This document shows, piece by piece, positions 1 to 8,855 of a stretch of DNA of 64,000 bases. The notes under the pieces were generated by a model. The model did no database searches. It was not told where the DNA came from and saw only the letters and a list, made by a program, of their open reading frames with translations. The stretch spans positions 103,030-167,029 of the forward strand of contig NMRB01001595.1 of the NCBI GenBank assembly GCA_002633025.1. Direction: 5' to 3'. Position 1 is the stretch's first letter. Each line of letters opens with the position of its first letter. The stretch is from Notospermus geniculatus. Lineage: Eukaryota > Nemertea > Pilidiophora > Heteronemertea > Lineidae. The translations under genes were made by a program, and so were the position numbers.

Positions 1-1303
1 AAATCTTGAATATTGAAACCCAAAATGATAATTTCAATGAAAATCTTGCAAAGGCTATCAAGCATGGCTGGCTGTATTCTAAGATGCAGTTCAGGTGACC
101 CAAACATGCACTGGAACGAGGTTTCTCAGAAAGCACATTTTTAATGGAGTTTGGAGATAATTTTGTTCTTTCAGGATGATAATGTTGCCTCCAGAACTGC
201 TTGAAAGTCGCCCCGAAGTCTTTCTATCTCTGTGTGAACACATCAATTCATTCTTTTGTAAATTGGACATCCAGGTACGTGATCTTGCCTTCCCCTGTCC
301 TGAGCTCTGGGGGACACAAGGTTGGTAATCTTGCCTTCCACTGCCCTGAGCTCTGGGACACAAGGTTGGTAATCTAGCCTTCCACTGCCCTGAGCTCAGA
401 GACATACAGGTAGGTAATCTGGCCTTCCACTGACATACAGGTAGGTAATCTGGCCTTCCCCTGTCCTGAGCTCGGTGACATAATACAATGTATACAGGTT
501 GATAAATCAAGCTTTCCCCTGTCCTGAGCTCAGAGACATCCAGGTAGGTAATCTGGCCTTCCAATGTCCTGAGCTCGGTGACATATACAGGTTGATAAAT
601 CAAGCTTCCCCTGTCCTGAGCTCAGAGACATCCAGGTTGGTAATCTAACCTTTCCCTGTCCTGAGCTCTGGGACACACAGGTTGGTAATCTAGCCTTCCA
701 CTGCCCTGAGCTCAGAGACATCCGGGTTGGTAATCTAACCTTTCCCTGTCCTGTGCTCTGGGACATCCAGGTAGGTTATCAAGCCTTCCCCTGTCCTGAG
801 CTCTGGGACATCCAGGTAGGTTATCAAGCCTTCCCCTGTCCTGAGCTCCGGGACATCCAGGTAGGTTGTCAAGCCTTCCCCTGTCCTGAGCTCTGGGACA
901 CCCAGTTTATCAAGCCTCCCTCTGTCCTGAGCTCTGGGGCATCCAGGTTGGTAATCTACCCTTCCCCTGTTCTGAGCTCTGTGACACCCATGGAGGTTGT
1001 CAAGCCTTCCCCTGTCCTGTGCTCTGGGACATCCAGGTTGAGGTAGGTTATCAAGCCTTCCCCTGTCCTGTGCTCTGATGATAACTGCACACTACATGTA
1101 GCCTCTCAATTTGATATTTGTCTTTCCAGATTACCTCAGATCCACTGGAAGCAAGACAGCTAAAGTCCTTCTTCACAGACAACGAGAAAAGAGAGGTTTT
1201 AAAGAATGGATACACTCAACTTGAGGAGATGATAAGAGTTCTACAGTTCTGTGATGCTCAACTTGGTGCAGAGGAAAGGCTCATCGTCCATGGTGCCAAT
1301 TAA
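1..1303 (+). CDS. Unidentified gene, 3' terminal exons (partial)
   Basis: Three exons join in phase: 1-94 (open at the window edge, frame starting at base 3), 175-274 and 1130-1303 (stop TAA 1301-1303). Acceptors are ttctttcag and gtctttccag; donors are gtgacc and gtacgt. The joined fragment gives about 121 residues, helical and soluble-looking, with no membrane segment. Readable pieces include HGWLYSKMQ, LPPELLESRPEVFLSLCEH and LEEMIRVLQFCDAQLGAEER. I could not assign a family. After the stop, the same frame reopens at 1328-1423 with a protein-like stretch (DFNGAGSFYNQDKF) ending in TAA 1421-1423. The real C-terminus may therefore be there, if a 36-nt segment 1293-1328 (gt...ag) is removed. 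The intron 275-1129 is almost wholly a minisatellite. Confidence 0.7.
265..1075 (+). repeat. Minisatellite, about 18 units of ~45 bp, derived from an exon/intron boundary
   Basis: Units run roughly 'gacatccag-gtaggttatc' followed by 'aagccttcccctgtcctgag' and 'ctctgg'. The first unit overlaps the exon end at 265-274 and its donor gtacgt, so most later units carry a near-copy of the exon end plus a gtaggt/gttggt donor-like hexamer. Some units are truncated (for example ~400-430) and two carry an insertion (~480-530 and ~577-600). Confidence 0.95.
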
Positions 1304-1994
1304 CTCATCCAATTGACGTGATTGACAGCTGACTTCAATGGTGCTGGATCCTTCTACAACCAGGACAAGTTCATATCAATTATTTCTACAAATGTTCTGC
1401 TTTTCATGACAAAAGATTATTAAACTAAGTTATAGTACACGAATCATCAGTACTTGTTATTTCTTTTCTCTTGTTTACCATTTTGTCATTAACCAATCGC
1501 CTCATTCTTGACTGCCCGCATTACGGCGCAAAGTTGCATACTGATATGAACGCCTTTGGTTTTCATTCAGTTCGGCTGATTTGATCTTTCACCATAACAA
1601 GACTGTAACTTCCATTTTGTACAATGCTTCATCTTGTTTAGAGTGCACAGTAACTGATGTTAGTATAAAGTTGATTCTTTGCTGTTCTTCACAGCAAGCA
1701 AAGCTTGTTCAGTAACTCCCATCTTCTTATGGAGGTTTGAATACCCCCATGCATCATTTGTGTGTATTATGCTGACCAGGTAAGTACAGTGCAGATCGTC
1801 ACATAGGGCCTTATAGTGGCTGAGAATGTCCCATATGCCAGTGCCGCGTTATTGTTTGGCAGACACTCAAACCTTGGAATTCCTCAAACACAGAGAGACG
1901 TGTTTACGCCGCCCCCCCCCCCCGTCGTCACGTCGCGGCTTATTCAGTCAGTTTTGTTTGGAGGCATTGGCAAACTAGGGGGGGGGGGCTTGAA

Positions 1995-2258
1995 AAATAG
2001 GGAGTTTTCGCAAAGCCCCCGAAACGCCAACGCCAAACCCATTGTTCGATGCCACGAAGAGAGCAGCGAACAAAAGTACAAACGTTCGCGTTGGTGTTTC
2101 GGGGGCTTGGCAAAAACTATAATAGGGAGTTATCGCAAAGCCCCCGAAACGCCAACGCGAACGTCTATCCCTTTGTTCGGTGCTGTCTTCGTGGCATCGA
2201 GCAATGGGATTGGCGTTCGCGTTGGCGTTTCGGGGGCTTTGCGAAAACTCCCTATTAT
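1995..2258. mobile_element. Double foldback (MITE-like) element
   Basis: Four arms of one ~40-bp motif alternate in orientation: about 1995-2033, 2084-2130, 2124-2163 and 2211-2258. The core is 'caaagcccccgaaacgccaa' and its complement. They form two consecutive inverted repeats, each able to fold into a hairpin. Reading frames across it are symmetric artefacts of the palindrome. Confidence 0.8.
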
Positions 2259-2283
2259 AATATTACACCGGTGTTCGGCCAAC

Positions 2284-2320
2284 CTTGGAGGAATTATACT
2301 GACAGTATAATTCCTCCAAG
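2284..2320. repeat. Perfect 37-bp palindrome, copy 1 of 3
   Basis: Arms of 18 nt (cttggaggaattatactg and its complement) surround a single A. Related copies lie near 28128-28146 (right arm best preserved) and 35365-35406. Confidence 0.9.
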
Positions 2321-2795
2321 GGCCAACGATCGACCCAGGCATTGAAAGTCACTCGACCAGATGGCGGGTCACTGCACAAGTCGAGCGCAACGAAACGTAA
2401 TTTTGATTAGAGCCCACTACGTCATAACATCATTGGCCCAACTTCAGCCTATATACATGTAGGCCTATTCACTGCCAGTGGCCCTTTACCCCTCAGCACT
2501 TGGTAGGTCTACATACATCCCCATTAAAAATGCCTTCAAGCCACTGAGAAGGGATCGAAGTCCATATTCTCTTTGGGTGCGGTTCATCTTTTTACGATAA
2601 CTAGCAGAAGTCTGAAACTACAGAAGTTGAGGAAAAGTCGGAGGTAGGTGTTGAAGTCCTTTCCAAAGGAATGTCTTACAATTACACAGGACCCTGCCAA
2701 CGAATGTCTAATAACTTATAGGTTCTACTTCGTTTCCCATTAGTGTCGAAAAAGCGGAGTATTCGTTCGTCTCGTATACGCGGAACGACACTTTC

Positions 2796-2933
2796 CAGGG
2801 CCGTACATGTATTTAGCTTTTTGGCCCGGGGGGCAGAAGACCTTGCCGTTTTGTTTGCCCAAAATCCGCATGGAAATCACGTTTTTTGGTTGGCTCTGGG
2901 ACGGCAACTGCCCCCCCCCTAAATACGGCCCTG
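2796..2933. mobile_element. 138-bp MITE with 5-bp target duplication
   Basis: Terminal inverted repeats are cagggccgta and tacggccctg, flanked by direct repeats ctttc at 2791-2795 and 2934-2938. The duplicated locus at about 5735-5755 shows the uninterrupted site with one ctttc, so insertion followed the duplication, or the site was empty in the other lineage. The element is non-coding. CAGGG ends recall hAT elements, but a 5-bp duplication is not the usual 8 bp, so the family is left open. Confidence 0.93.
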
Positions 2934-2993
2934 CTTTCTCGGACTTGGAAATCTCGGAGAACACGCCCCAATCCACGCTGTCTTCTTTTGCAG

Positions 2994-4532
2994 ATGCAGG
3001 TCTGCTGCGAGAAACTGTTGTCCGTTTTAGCCACCTTCAGGCGGAGTAAACGATTCGTCATCTTCTCATTCTGCTTGGGAATCTTCGTGGACCACGTGCT
3101 CAAGTATCTGACGACATCCCTGGCCGTACCTTTGATCCGAGATGTACGATACGACCGATGTAACTGTACGAACAGTGATTTATCAAATGGAACCGAAAAA
3201 TACTACTGTCCGAAATGGGATAACTCGTCCTGCGTTGCTTCCAAGCAGATCATGGTTGACACTGTCATCGGCGTGGACCTCCTCAACATCATCGGGCCAA
3301 TGTGTCAGATCGTCTTGAGTCCTGTCGTCGGATATGCAGTGACGAAAATCGGACACTACGTTCCGTTTCTCGTTGGTTCAGCATTCCACGTCAGTAGTAC
3401 CGTCTTGTTCTCGTTTGTTAAACGTGAGTGGAGCTATTACGTTGCGGGTGCCTTGGGAGGAATTGGATTCTGCTTGGTCTTCATCAGCGGGATGAATATG
3501 ATCACGGTCGTCTTTGACGGAGATGAAAGAACGGCTGTTTTGTCGAGGGCAATGGCAATCCCAGCGGCTGTAGCGTCTCTACTTGCATTCTCGCTTGGAG
3601 GATTACTATACGACCTCGGTGGAGCGTTCCTACCGTTCGTCATAGTCTGCGCTTTTGCAACAGGAGATGGTCTGGTTCGCATGGTGTTAGATACCCGGAT
3701 GTACGAAAAAGGCGTCCAGACGACAGGTGACAGCAGCCATGGCGCCAGTGTCAATACTGAATGCTCCGACTTGCGACCGTCAATCAACAACGAAGCCATC
3801 GTGAATTACAACACTACAAACGAAGAAATTTGCACGTCGGAAAAGAGGAAGATTATTGAAAATGGCGACTCCAAGGAAGCAATCGGAAAAGGCGACGACG
3901 TATCGTCTGCGAGAGAACTTGGGTACTTGGATATTTGCAGGGATTTCTTGTTTGTGGAAATGTTTATATATCATTTAATCTGCGCCGCGACTTTTACCAT
4001 GTCTTTTTCGACTGCGTATAATTTTTCGCTGAATACCCTCGAAGCTGAAAACTGGCAATTGGGCGTGGTCCTCTTTGTCGCTATTGCATTACAGGTGATA
4101 CTCTCGGCGTCATTAGGAGGCATTCTTACAAAAACTAACCTCTGGGTGTACTATTTAATTGGTAACACAGCCCAAACTGTCAGCTTCATAACTTATCCAC
4201 TCTGTCCGTCAATATGGTGGACCGTATTTCCCGAATGTGCCAGTAGGGGCGTTGCATTCTTTGTCGCCCTCGTGACTTTTCCGAATGCTTACGACTTTCT
4301 TTTGTCGGAGAGGCTCGTCGATTGTCATGCGAAGGTCCTTGCCTTGCTGAACCTTGCTGTCGTTGTGGGTTTCACTGTCGGCCCGATGGTGGGGAATTTT
4401 CTGAAGTTGATTTCCTTCATGTCGTTGTTTTATATCACGGCGGGTATCCTGGTCGTGCCTTGTACCATTTTGGGCCTTCATGTAGGCCTAAACAACAGAA
4501 TTCCCTGCCTTCGCAGGGGCGAATCAAAATGA
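2994..4532 (+). CDS. SLC18/VMAT-like vesicular amine transporter-type MFS protein, copy 1
   Basis: A 512-residue protein in one uninterrupted exon. I start at ATG 2994 because the same codon is used in the paralogue; ttcttttgcag immediately before it could be the acceptor of a non-coding 5' exon. About 12 hydrophobic segments fit the MFS drug-antiporter fold. A short basic N-terminus (FRRSKRF) leads into TM1, which holds an Asp at residue 33. A luminal loop follows with N-glycosylation sequons (NCT, NGT, NSS). TM2-TM6 resemble vesicular monoamine transporters, with GIGFCLVFISGMNM and FDGDERTAVLSRA marking TM4-5. A polar cytosolic loop of ~100 residues separates TM6 from TM7. From my memory of VMAT2, the acidic residues of TM10 and TM11 are replaced by neutral ones, so the substrate is probably not a classical monoamine. 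Lack of introns could reflect retrotransposition before the tandem duplication. Confidence 0.8.
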   Translation: MQVCCEKLLSVLATFRRSKRFVIFSFCLGIFVDHVLKYLTTSLAVPLIRDVRYDRCNCTNSDLSNGTEKYYCPKWDNSSCVASKQIMVDTVIGVDLLNIIGPMCQIVLSPVVGYAVTKIGHYVPFLVGSAFHVSSTVLFSFVKREWSYYVAGALGGIGFCLVFISGMNMITVVFDGDERTAVLSRAMAIPAAVASLLAFSLGGLLYDLGGAFLPFVIVCAFATGDGLVRMVLDTRMYEKGVQTTGDSSHGASVNTECSDLRPSINNEAIVNYNTTNEEICTSEKRKIIENGDSKEAIGKGDDVSSARELGYLDICRDFLFVEMFIYHLICAATFTMSFSTAYNFSLNTLEAENWQLGVVLFVAIALQVILSASLGGILTKTNLWVYYLIGNTAQTVSFITYPLCPSIWWTVFPECASRGVAFFVALVTFPNAYDFLLSERLVDCHAKVLALLNLAVVVGFTVGPMVGNFLKLISFMSLFYITAGILVVPCTILGLHVGLNNRIPCLRRGESK

Positions 4533-4948
4533 AGTATTCAAACTGGTAATCAATCAAAAGAATTATTTTCGTCTGCATGCACTTCAACAACACGCGTGAG
4601 ATCACCGACGTCCGAACGAGACTGGTTCCCGTCTGCTCCACTCCCGCGGCCATCCTCCAAGCAGGGTCGAACACGCTCCGGATTTCCCAAAACGCATGCG
4701 TGTGTATCCCAGAATCCTTCGCGTGTATCTTAAATCTTAAATCTTTGATTGGTCACTGTTGGAGGATGTCCCGCGGCGTCACTCGGCGCCACGGGAGCGC
4801 AGCAGCGAAGATGGAACCAGTCTACGCCCAGGCGGCATGGAAAAATTATTGTAGTGAGCTATTAGCAAAGTGTACCATTACCCAAAGCGCTCCAATGTGC
4901 TATGTGGCCCCCTGCAGATGACCTTTATGTCCGTGTGAAGTTTCGGCC

Positions 4949-5099
4949 NNNNNNNNNNNNNNNNNNNNNNNNNNNNNNNNNNNNNNNNNNNNNNNNNNNN
5001 NNNNNNNNNNNNNNNNNNNNNNNNNNNNNNNNNNNNNNNNNNNNNNNNNNNNNNNNNNNNNNNNNNNNNNNNNNNNNNNNNNNNNNNNNNNNNNNNNNN
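4949..5099. other. Assembly gap (151 N)
   Basis: Unsequenced bases between the two segmental duplicates. The surrounding 4883-5304 holds no exon I can see. Confidence 1.
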
Positions 5100-5304
5100 A
5101 GGCTTGTCTAGAATTTTTCCAACACTTTCTATTGTCCTCCCACACTAAGACGCAGGAATGTTAGACGCGTGTAATCATTGTGTGGGTAAAATGCCAGGGA
5201 TCAGGCAGCTTACAGAACGTAGAACAATAGTTTCTAGGCCTATAACCTGTGTAATGCAGAATTTGTACGCTGATTTAGCTAAACACCCTTATTGAATACG
5301 GCCC

Positions 5305-7589
5305 TGAAAGTCACTCGACCAGATGGCGGGTCACTGCACAGGTCGAGCGCAACGAAACGTATAAAATTTAGATTACAACGTCATTAGATCACTGGCCATG
5401 TTTTAGCACAAGCTGAGCCCATATATTCAATGCCAGTGGCCCTTTACCCCTCAGCACTTGGCTGGTTACATACATACATGTACTAAAAATGCCTTAAAAT
5501 AAGGGAGCGAAGTCCATATTCTCTTTGGGTGCGGTTCGTCTTTTTACGGCAACTAGCAGAAAGTCTGAAACCAGAGAAGTTGAGGAACAGTCGGAGGTTG
5601 GTATTGAAGTTTCTTTCCAAAGGAATGTCTACAATTACACAGGACCCTGCCATGAATGTCTCATAACTTAGGCTCTACTATGTTTCTCTAGTGCCGCAAA
5701 AGCGGAGTATTCGGTCGTCTCGTAAGCGACGAAACAACACTTTCTGGGACTTGGAAATCTTAGGAGAACACGCCCCAATCCATGCTGCTGTCTTCTTTTG
5801 CAGATGCAGGCCTGCTGTGAGAAACCGCTGTCCGTTTTAGCCGTCTTCAGGCGGAGTAAACGATTCGTCATCTTCTCATTCTGCTTGGGAATCTTCGTGG
5901 ACCACGTCCTCCAGTACCTGACGACAACCCTGGCCGTACCTTTGATCCGGGATGTACGATACGACCGATGTAACTGTACCGGTACGAACGTCCGTGGTTT
6001 ATCAAATGGAACTGAAAAATACTATTGTCCGAAATGGGATAACTCGTCCTGCGTTCCCTCCAAGCAGATTATGGTTGACACTGTCATCGGCGTGGACCTC
6101 CTCAACATCATCGGGCCAGTGTCTCAGATCGTCTTGAGTCCCGTCGTCGGATATGCAGTGACGAAAATCGGACACTACGTTCCGTTTCTCGTTGGTTCAG
6201 CATTTCACGTCAGTAGTACCGTCTTGTTCTCGTTTGTTAAACGAGAGTGGAGCTATTACGTTGCGAGTGCCTTGCAAGGAATTGGATTTTGCTTGGTTTT
6301 CATCAGCGGGATGAATATGATTACTGTCGTCTTTGACGGGGATGAGAGATCGGCCATTTTGTCGAGATCAGTGGCAGTTCCAGCGGCTGTGGCGTCCCTA
6401 CTTGCATTCTCGCTTGGAGGATTACTATACGACCTAGGAGGAGCTCTCCTCCCTTTCGCCATAGCCTGCGGTTTTGCAACATTAGATGGTGTGATTCGCA
6501 TGGTGTTAGATACCCGGATGTACGAAAAAGGCGTCCAGACGACAGGTGACACCAGTGACGGCGCCAGTATCGGTACTGAATGCTCCGACTTGCGACCGTC
6601 TATCAACAGCGAGGCCAACGTAAATTACAACAGCACAAACGAAGAAATTTGCACGTCGGAAAAAAGGAAGATTATTGAAAATGGCGGCGACTCCAAGGAA
6701 GCAATCGGAAAAGGCGACGAAGCGTCGTCTGCGAGAGAACTTGGGTACTTGGATATTTGCAGGGATTTCTTTTTTGTGGAAATGTTTATTTATCATTTAG
6801 TCTGCGCCGCGACTTTGACCATGTCTTTTTCGACTGCGTATAATTTCTCGCTGAATACCCTCGAAGCTGAAAACTGGCAATTGGGCGTGGTCCTCTTTGT
6901 CGCTATTGCATTACAGGTCATACTCTCGGCGTCATTAGGAGGCCTTCTTACAAAAACTAACCTTTGGGTATATTATTTCATTGGTAACACAGCCCAGCTT
7001 GTCAACTTCATAACTTATCCACTCTGTCCCTCAATATGGTGGACAGTATTTCCCGAATCTGCCAGTAGGGGCGTTGCATTCTTTGTCGCCCTCGTGACTT
7101 TTCCGAATGCTTACGACTTTCTTTTGTCGGAGAGACTCGTCGACTGTCATGCGAAGGTCTTTGCCTTGCTGAACCTTGCTGTCGTTGTGGGTTTCACTGT
7201 CGGCCCGCTGTTGGGGAATTTTCTGAAGTTGATTTCCTTCATGTCGTTGTTTTATATCACGGCGGGAATCCTGGTCCTACCTTGTACCATTTTGGGCCTT
7301 CATGTAGGCCTAAAAAACAGAAAGATTCCCTGCCTTTCCAGGGGCAAATCGAAATGAATTATTCAAACTGGTATTTAACATGTTTAATCAATCTTTTCGT
7401 CTGCATGCACTTCAACACGCGTGAGATCACCGACGTCCGAACGAGACTGTTCCCGTCTTCGCTGCTCCACTCTCGCGGCACTCACTCGACGGCGCCTCGA
7501 GTGCAGCGGCAAAGTGGGAACCAGTGTGTTGTCCGGACGGCATGGAAAATTATTGTAGTGAGCTATTAGCAAAATGACATACCATTACC
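5305..7589 (+). repeat. Segmental duplication, copy 2
   Basis: Partner of 2343-4882, in direct orientation with starts about 2.96 kb apart. Conservation extends ~490 bp upstream of the ATG, so the putative promoter was duplicated with the gene. It keeps the empty site of the copy-1 MITE. Confidence 0.95.
5804..7357 (+). CDS. SLC18/VMAT-like vesicular amine transporter-type MFS protein, copy 2
   Basis: A 517-residue intronless paralogue of the gene at 2994-4532, with the same ATG context (ttcttttgcag then ATG). Differences are mostly conservative. Three extra residues sit in the TM1-TM2 luminal loop (NCTGTNVRGLSNGT versus NCTNSDLSNGT), one extra Gly in the central loop, and one extra Lys near the C-terminus. 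TM1 Asp33 equivalent, the VFDGDER loop and the neutral TM10-TM11 region are shared, so any substrate change predates the duplication. Both frames are fully open with no decay, which argues for two functional genes. Its 3' end faces the 3' end of the SLC44 gene. Confidence 0.8.
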   Translation: MQACCEKPLSVLAVFRRSKRFVIFSFCLGIFVDHVLQYLTTTLAVPLIRDVRYDRCNCTGTNVRGLSNGTEKYYCPKWDNSSCVPSKQIMVDTVIGVDLLNIIGPVSQIVLSPVVGYAVTKIGHYVPFLVGSAFHVSSTVLFSFVKREWSYYVASALQGIGFCLVFISGMNMITVVFDGDERSAILSRSVAVPAAVASLLAFSLGGLLYDLGGALLPFAIACGFATLDGVIRMVLDTRMYEKGVQTTGDTSDGASIGTECSDLRPSINSEANVNYNSTNEEICTSEKRKIIENGGDSKEAIGKGDEASSARELGYLDICRDFFFVEMFIYHLVCAATLTMSFSTAYNFSLNTLEAENWQLGVVLFVAIALQVILSASLGGLLTKTNLWVYYFIGNTAQLVNFITYPLCPSIWWTVFPESASRGVAFFVALVTFPNAYDFLLSERLVDCHAKVFALLNLAVVVGFTVGPLLGNFLKLISFMSLFYITAGILVLPCTILGLHVGLKNRKIPCLSRGKSK

Positions 7590-7620
7590 ATATATTGAAG
7601 CTTCCAAGAAAGTCTTTCAG

Positions 7621-7780
7621 CGACATTTTTTTGCAAACTGCACATGCGCAGTATTAACATCTGGTGGGCAAATTCGTATATCCCGACCAATCATATGCGT
7701 TGGTTTGCCCAGCAGGTAATTGCACGCGCACAAAATCTTCGTTGAAACCAAGATGGCGGGTCCATCAAAACGATGAATAT
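7621..7780. mobile_element. Foldback MITE, degenerate copy
   Basis: Matches 10223-10429 over 'gcgcagt.acatctggt.ggc' and the internal 'ccgaccaatcatatgcgttg', ending near 'ccaagatggcggg' and 'cgatgaat'. Non-coding. Confidence 0.8.
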
Positions 7781-8450
7781 ATCTGTTTGGTAACCATGGT
7801 AACTGACTGCACGTAGGCCTATAGGCCTAGAGTATATTCATGATATTTGCCAGAGAGAAAGGGCTGAATTGTATTATATTGTATTATGTAGATCTGTCTA
7901 GGAGAGGGAATGATAAAAACGACTATTAAACAAATATTTCATAAAAATATGATTTCTTTTTTATTGCAGAACAGTTTTTACATACCCGACATATAAAACC
8001 CAAGAAAATAATTTTGCTATATAATTTTTCAGTAGGCCTACAAACCAGGAAGCGCCAAAGGTGCGCTTGTATCTCTCTGGACGAAAAAAATATTCCAATT
8101 TTTGTTGTGAATGCTTTCGCAAGTTTCAAGCCTTTTGCTAAACATTATTAAACCGAATTTATGAACGCCTGTGCGTTTTTTCTGTCTTGGATTTGTTGTG
8201 TCACATTTCTTCTTGCACAGGACAGTATAACCGGTACTTATCACAGACTGATTGTTGTATCACGCACATTTTTCGTTTCCGTGTTCTGCAAAACGCTGCA
8301 AAGTCGAACCCTGGCGATTTATCCCGACCATGCAGTAGGCCTACACAAGGCCTGATGCACCATATGCAGAATCATGGAATGTTTTTCACACACCAACAGC
8401 CCTACATCCCATTACGTGTCATATAATCCCCATGAAGGTAGTATGAGATT

Positions 8451-8568
8451 GGGTCATATGAATAAAGACTAGTAAATGCTTTTACTTGAACTTTGCAATA
8501 CAAATGCACTAGGCAGTGCTGTACAAACCTGAAGTAAAAGCATTTGCTAGTCTTTATTCATATGACCC
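8451..8568. repeat. Hairpin-forming inverted repeat, 37-nt arms
   Basis: Arms 8451-8487 and 8532-8568 (gggtcatatgaataaagact... and its complement) match with one mismatch around a 44-nt loop. It lies between the convergent MFS copy 2 and SLC44 genes. Probably a short DNA-transposon derivative. Confidence 0.9.
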
Positions 8569-8635
8569 ATTAAGTTTGTTCACAAAAATTTGACCATGGT
8601 CAGCTGTTGTCAGATTATTAACTGTGGTCCTCTTC

Positions 8636-8840
8636 ATTGGCCATTGCGGAAAACCTCCGAGAAGGGCATTCTCCGTCGGTCATTGCGGAAGACTCCTTCC
8701 CAAAAGGGCACCCTCCATCGGTCACTACGGAAGACTTCCTCTATAAAGGCACCCTCCGTCGGTCATTGCCGGAGATTTCCTCGGGAGAAGGGCACCCTCC
8801 ATCGGTCATTGCGGAAGACTTCTTCCTAGAAGGGCAATGG
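8636..8840. repeat. Minisatellite, about five units of ~40 bp
   Basis: Units contain 'ccatcggtcattgcggaaga' followed by 'cttcc..aagggcaccct'. It begins ~16 bp beyond the SLC44 stop codon, so it probably lies in that gene's 3' untranslated region. Open frames here are repeat artefacts. Confidence 0.9.
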
Positions 8841-8855
8841 CTTCGTTCGTAAGTC

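Larger units (their letters stand above)
2343..4882 (+). repeat. Segmental duplication, copy 1
   Basis: This block, including 5' flank, whole transporter gene and 3' flank, matches 5305-7589. Similarity starts sharply at 'tgaaagtcactcgaccag' and ends near 'attagcaaa..accatta'. Copy 1 differs by a 138-bp transposon at 2796-2933 and a longer 3' flank. Confidence 0.95.

Noticed and set aside
2049-2345. Overlapping open frames on both strands
   Set aside because: They lie on the double foldback element and are mirror images of the same repeat; no splice sites or family resemblance.
2886-2993. Upstream extension of the first MFS frame
   Set aside because: No ATG; it runs through the 138-bp MITE and is absent in the paralogue, so ATG 2994 is preferred.
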